Shown here one piece after another: positions 5,069 to 6,546 of a DNA stretch of 6,546 nucleotides. A program made the position numbers and the translations under genes. The notes under the pieces were generated by a model that made no database searches, was not told the DNA's origin, and worked only from the letters and a program-made list of their open reading frames with translations. Source of the DNA: an uncultured Bacilli bacterium (GTDB taxonomy: Bacteria > Bacillota_I > Bacilli_A > RF39 > UBA660); the NCBI GenBank assembly GCA_948629335.1, contig CAPHZB010000071.1, forward strand, positions 1-6,546, written 5' to 3'. The stretch's first letter is position 1. Every line of letters starts with the position of its first letter.

Positions 5069-5899
5069 AAAAAATTTTTTGAAATCTTAGGTTTTGTTAT
5101 TTTAATGTGTTTTAGTTTTATTTATACAGAAAAAACAGTAAGTGTTGTAAAGGAATATGATGATATTATGATAGAACTAAAACGGAAGGGTATTGAATAT
5201 GAAATTGATGCGAAAGATGCAACAATTGTAGATAAAACTATTGTGCCAGGAAGAAAAGGAAAAGAGATTGACATAGATAAAAGTTATAGCAAAATGAAGC
5301 GATATGGAAGTTTTAATGAATCACTCATTACTTTAAAAGATACAGAACCTTCTATTTCTATTAAAAATACATATGATAAGTTTGTAATTAGTGGAAATGA
5401 ACAAAAAAATCAGGTGGCTCTTTTATTTTTAGCTACCAAAGGAACAGATTTAACTACTATTTTTAAAATATTAAAGCAAAAAGATGTAAAAGCCAATATA
5501 TTTATTGATTTCTATTATTATGAAGCAGAAAAACTACAAATGATTGCCTCTTATGGACATGAAATTGGAAACTTAAGTTTAAATTATGATTATAGTGATT
5601 CTTCTTTTTCTTGGTTGACATCAAAAATTAAGAAAGTTACAAAACAAACGTATTGTTATGACAATTCTTTTAGTGAAGAGACTTTACTCATTTGTTCTTC
5701 CTCTAAGATACATACAATTAAACCTTCAATTATTACAGATACAAGACCTTTAGCAGAAATTAAAAAAAGTGTGAAAAATGGATCAATCATTGCTTTACAT
5801 GTTAATGAAATCTTAGAAGAGGAATTGCCACTTATTATTAACTTTTTAAAAACAAAAAATTTAGATATTGTTGTACTTAGTGAATTGTTAGAGGAATAA
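5066..5899 (+). CDS. Membrane-anchored, catalytically degenerate NodB/polysaccharide-deacetylase-like protein
   Basis: From TTG 5066 the product has 277 residues (283 from the ATG at 5048). Residues 4-20 form an N-terminal membrane anchor. Residues 21-110 are an extracytoplasmic linker region with IVPGRKGKEIDID at about 59-71. Residues 115-275 follow the NodB layout: the first strand VALLFLATKG, ILKQKDVKANIFID in place of the usual ILKKYGVKATFFV, GHEIGN at 164-169, and GSIIALH at 239-245. The catalytic Asp pair of TFDDG is replaced by Ala-Thr (123-124), the metal-binding His pair of HEIGNHTYSH is replaced by Leu170 and Tyr174, and RPPYG is not visible; only His245 of the last motif remains. 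True deacetylases modify peptidoglycan or cortex glycans; this one is probably a binding or scaffold protein. It is co-transcribed with the aminopeptidase. I am confident of the fold class, not of the role. Confidence 0.82.
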   Translation: MKKFFEILGFVILMCFSFIYTEKTVSVVKEYDDIMIELKRKGIEYEIDAKDATIVDKTIVPGRKGKEIDIDKSYSKMKRYGSFNESLITLKDTEPSISIKNTYDKFVISGNEQKNQVALLFLATKGTDLTTIFKILKQKDVKANIFIDFYYYEAEKLQMIASYGHEIGNLSLNYDYSDSSFSWLTSKIKKVTKQTYCYDNSFSEETLLICSSSKIHTIKPSIITDTRPLAEIKKSVKNGSIIALHVNEILEEELPLIINFLKTKNLDIVVLSELLEE

Positions 5900-5944
5900 A
5901 AAGTATTTTTATTGAATGCGTATATGAAATTTATAATTTTTATA

Positions 5945-5981
5945 AGATAACATATGAATAAGATATGTTTTCTTCTTTTTT
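5945..5981 (+). terminator. Probable terminator of the aminopeptidase/NodB-like operon
   Basis: AGATAACATAT (5945-5955) pairs with ATATGTTTTCT (5963-5973) with one T-T mismatch and a seven-base loop, and a T-rich stretch follows (5974-5981, TCTTTTTT-like). It starts 46 bases after the stop codon. A weaker AT-only hairpin, AATAAAAA/TTTTTATT around GTA (5895-5913), overlaps the stop codon itself. Confidence 0.5.
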
Positions 5982-5983
5982 GG

Positions 5984-6300
5984 TGTAGAAAAATATTTAT
6001 TTAGCTTCTTTTAAAAATGTTTTGAAGTAATTTTTTTGTCTAACAATGTGCTAATGTTAAGTAATACTAAAACGTAAGAGAAATGGGAATTTTATTTGAA
6101 TTTAGCAATAAAAGAAAACTATTTTGTAAGAGAGTTAAATAGAAAATTACAATCTTAAATCCATACCTTTTGTATTTTTTTAATGAATCAGACACTAAGA
6201 ATTAATTTTGTTAAATAAACGGTCTTTAAAACATAAAGAATTTTTAAGGCTTAAAATAAATAGAATTAGTAGATTTTAAATAAAAAAGTGTCGAAAATAC
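5984..6300. other. AT-rich intergenic stretch without a detectable gene
   Basis: About 320 bases with stops in all frames. The longest ATG-initiated frame I found is 19 codons (from 6083) without a good ribosome binding site. No tRNA-like cloverleaf and no clear repeat pair is visible. I see no supported feature in it. Confidence 0.6.
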
Positions 6301-6314
6301 GTAAAAAAAAGTTC

Positions 6315-6344
6315 TTGACAAAATATTTTATATAAGTGTATACT
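6315..6344 (+). promoter_or_regulatory. Strong SigA-type promoter of the right-edge gene
   Basis: Perfect TTGACA (6315-6320), an 18-base spacer and TATACT (6339-6344). An A tract (6303-6310) just upstream could act as an UP element. Transcription should start about 6350-6352, leaving a leader of about 135 nt before the ATG at 6487. Confidence 0.85.
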
Positions 6345-6486
6345 GACTATAGGATATTATAGGCAGGGACGAATAGGATATAATTACAGTATATTTTATT
6401 CCCGCATGTATTTTTTTAAATACGTTATTTTACTTGGAATAGAGTATACTGTTTTTGTCGTATTCTCCTTTAAAAGGAGGATTATA
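6345..6486 (+). promoter_or_regulatory. Structured 5' leader, possible attenuator or unclassified riboswitch
   Basis: Nested pairings are visible: ACAGTATA (6386-6393) with TATACTGT (6445-6452), TATTCC (6397-6402) with GGAATA (6436-6441), and an apical GTATTT (6408-6413) with AAATAC (6418-6423) around four T. A short T run (6452-6456) follows the outer stem. Upstream bases GAATA (6371-6375) could pair instead with TATTC (6397-6401), and GGG/GC at 6363-6368 with CCCGC (6401-6405), which would disrupt the main fold. I could not match it to a known riboswitch class by its conserved bases. Confidence 0.45.
6465..6479 (+). promoter_or_regulatory. Palindrome covering the ribosome binding site of the right-edge gene
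   Basis: CTCCTTTAAAAGGAG is self-complementary. A hairpin of CTCCT (6465-6469) with AGGAG (6475-6479) would mask the Shine-Dalgarno sequence AAAAGGAGG (6472-6480) of the gene at 6487, allowing control of translation. Confidence 0.45.
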
Positions 6487-6546
6487 ATGAGAAAAAATGG
6501 ATTTATAGGGATGACTCTACTTTATCCAATCGTAGTAACTGGCATA
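6487..6546 (+). CDS. Start of an unidentified, probably membrane or exported protein (partial)
   Basis: Only the first 20 codons are in the window, beginning MRKNGFIGM and continuing into a hydrophobic stretch (LLYPIVVTGI), as in a signal or membrane-anchor segment. AAAAGGAGG six bases before the ATG supports the start. It has its own SigA-type promoter and a long structured leader, so its expression is probably regulated. Too little is visible to name a family; the GF near the start recalls a prepilin leader, but the glutamate expected in that motif is missing. Confidence 0.7.
   Translation, partial: MRKNGFIGMTLLYPIVVTGI

Noticed and set aside
6004..6037. CTTC/GAAG hairpin followed by seven T as a second terminator
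   Set aside because: Only four outer pairs with an AT-only interior; too weak to support, though a minor role cannot be excluded.
6083..6142. 19-codon frame MGILFEF... in the right intergenic gap
   Set aside because: Too short, no convincing ribosome binding site, no recognisable protein.

Overview
This AT-rich window reads as chromosomal DNA from an endospore-forming, low-GC Bacillota, plausibly a gut-type Bacilli or Clostridia lineage. The clearest marker is an intact sigK gene (710-1411) for the late mother-cell sporulation sigma factor. TGA is used as a stop, so the standard bacterial code fits. No rRNA, tRNA, CRISPR array, insertion sequence or phage gene was seen.

Layout on the + strand, left part: the 3' end of a long helical membrane protein gene enters from the left edge (2-664). 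It is followed by sigK with a hairpin/T-run terminator. Next is a collagen-like Gly-Pro-Thr repeat gene (1702-2637) that resembles the glycoproteins of spore surface filaments. It ends at a terminator shared with a convergent gene. Minus strand: a 254-residue coiled-coil protein of unknown function (2648-3412), and a 97-residue Gly/Tyr-rich protein that looks like a small coat or exosporium protein (3585-3878), each with its own strong ribosome binding site. Right part, + strand: an M29-family metallo-aminopeptidase (3931-5037) followed after 28 bases by a membrane-anchored NodB/polysaccharide-deacetylase-like protein (5066-5899) that has lost most of its metal-binding and catalytic motifs. 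An AT-rich gap of almost 600 bases follows. It holds a probable terminator, a strong SigA-type promoter and a structured leader of about 140 nt before a gene that has only just begun (6487) when the window ends.

How the parts fit: the 52 bases between the Gly/Tyr-rich gene and the aminopeptidase gene contain two overlapping divergent matches to the SigK consensus (AC, 16 bases, CATANNNTA), one for each direction. The collagen-like gene also has a perfect CATANNNTA element just upstream of its ribosome binding site, though without a matching -35. I therefore infer a small late-sporulation neighbourhood: the sigma factor, plus surface or coat components and a peptidase/pseudo-deacetylase pair that it may transcribe in the mother cell. 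The promoters and the coat roles are inference; the sigma factor, the collagen-like repeat and the M29 aminopeptidase identities are solid.

The most novel items are the catalytically degenerate NodB protein, the paired divergent SigK-like promoters, the duplicated 108-bp collagen repeat, and the unclassified structured leader at the right end.
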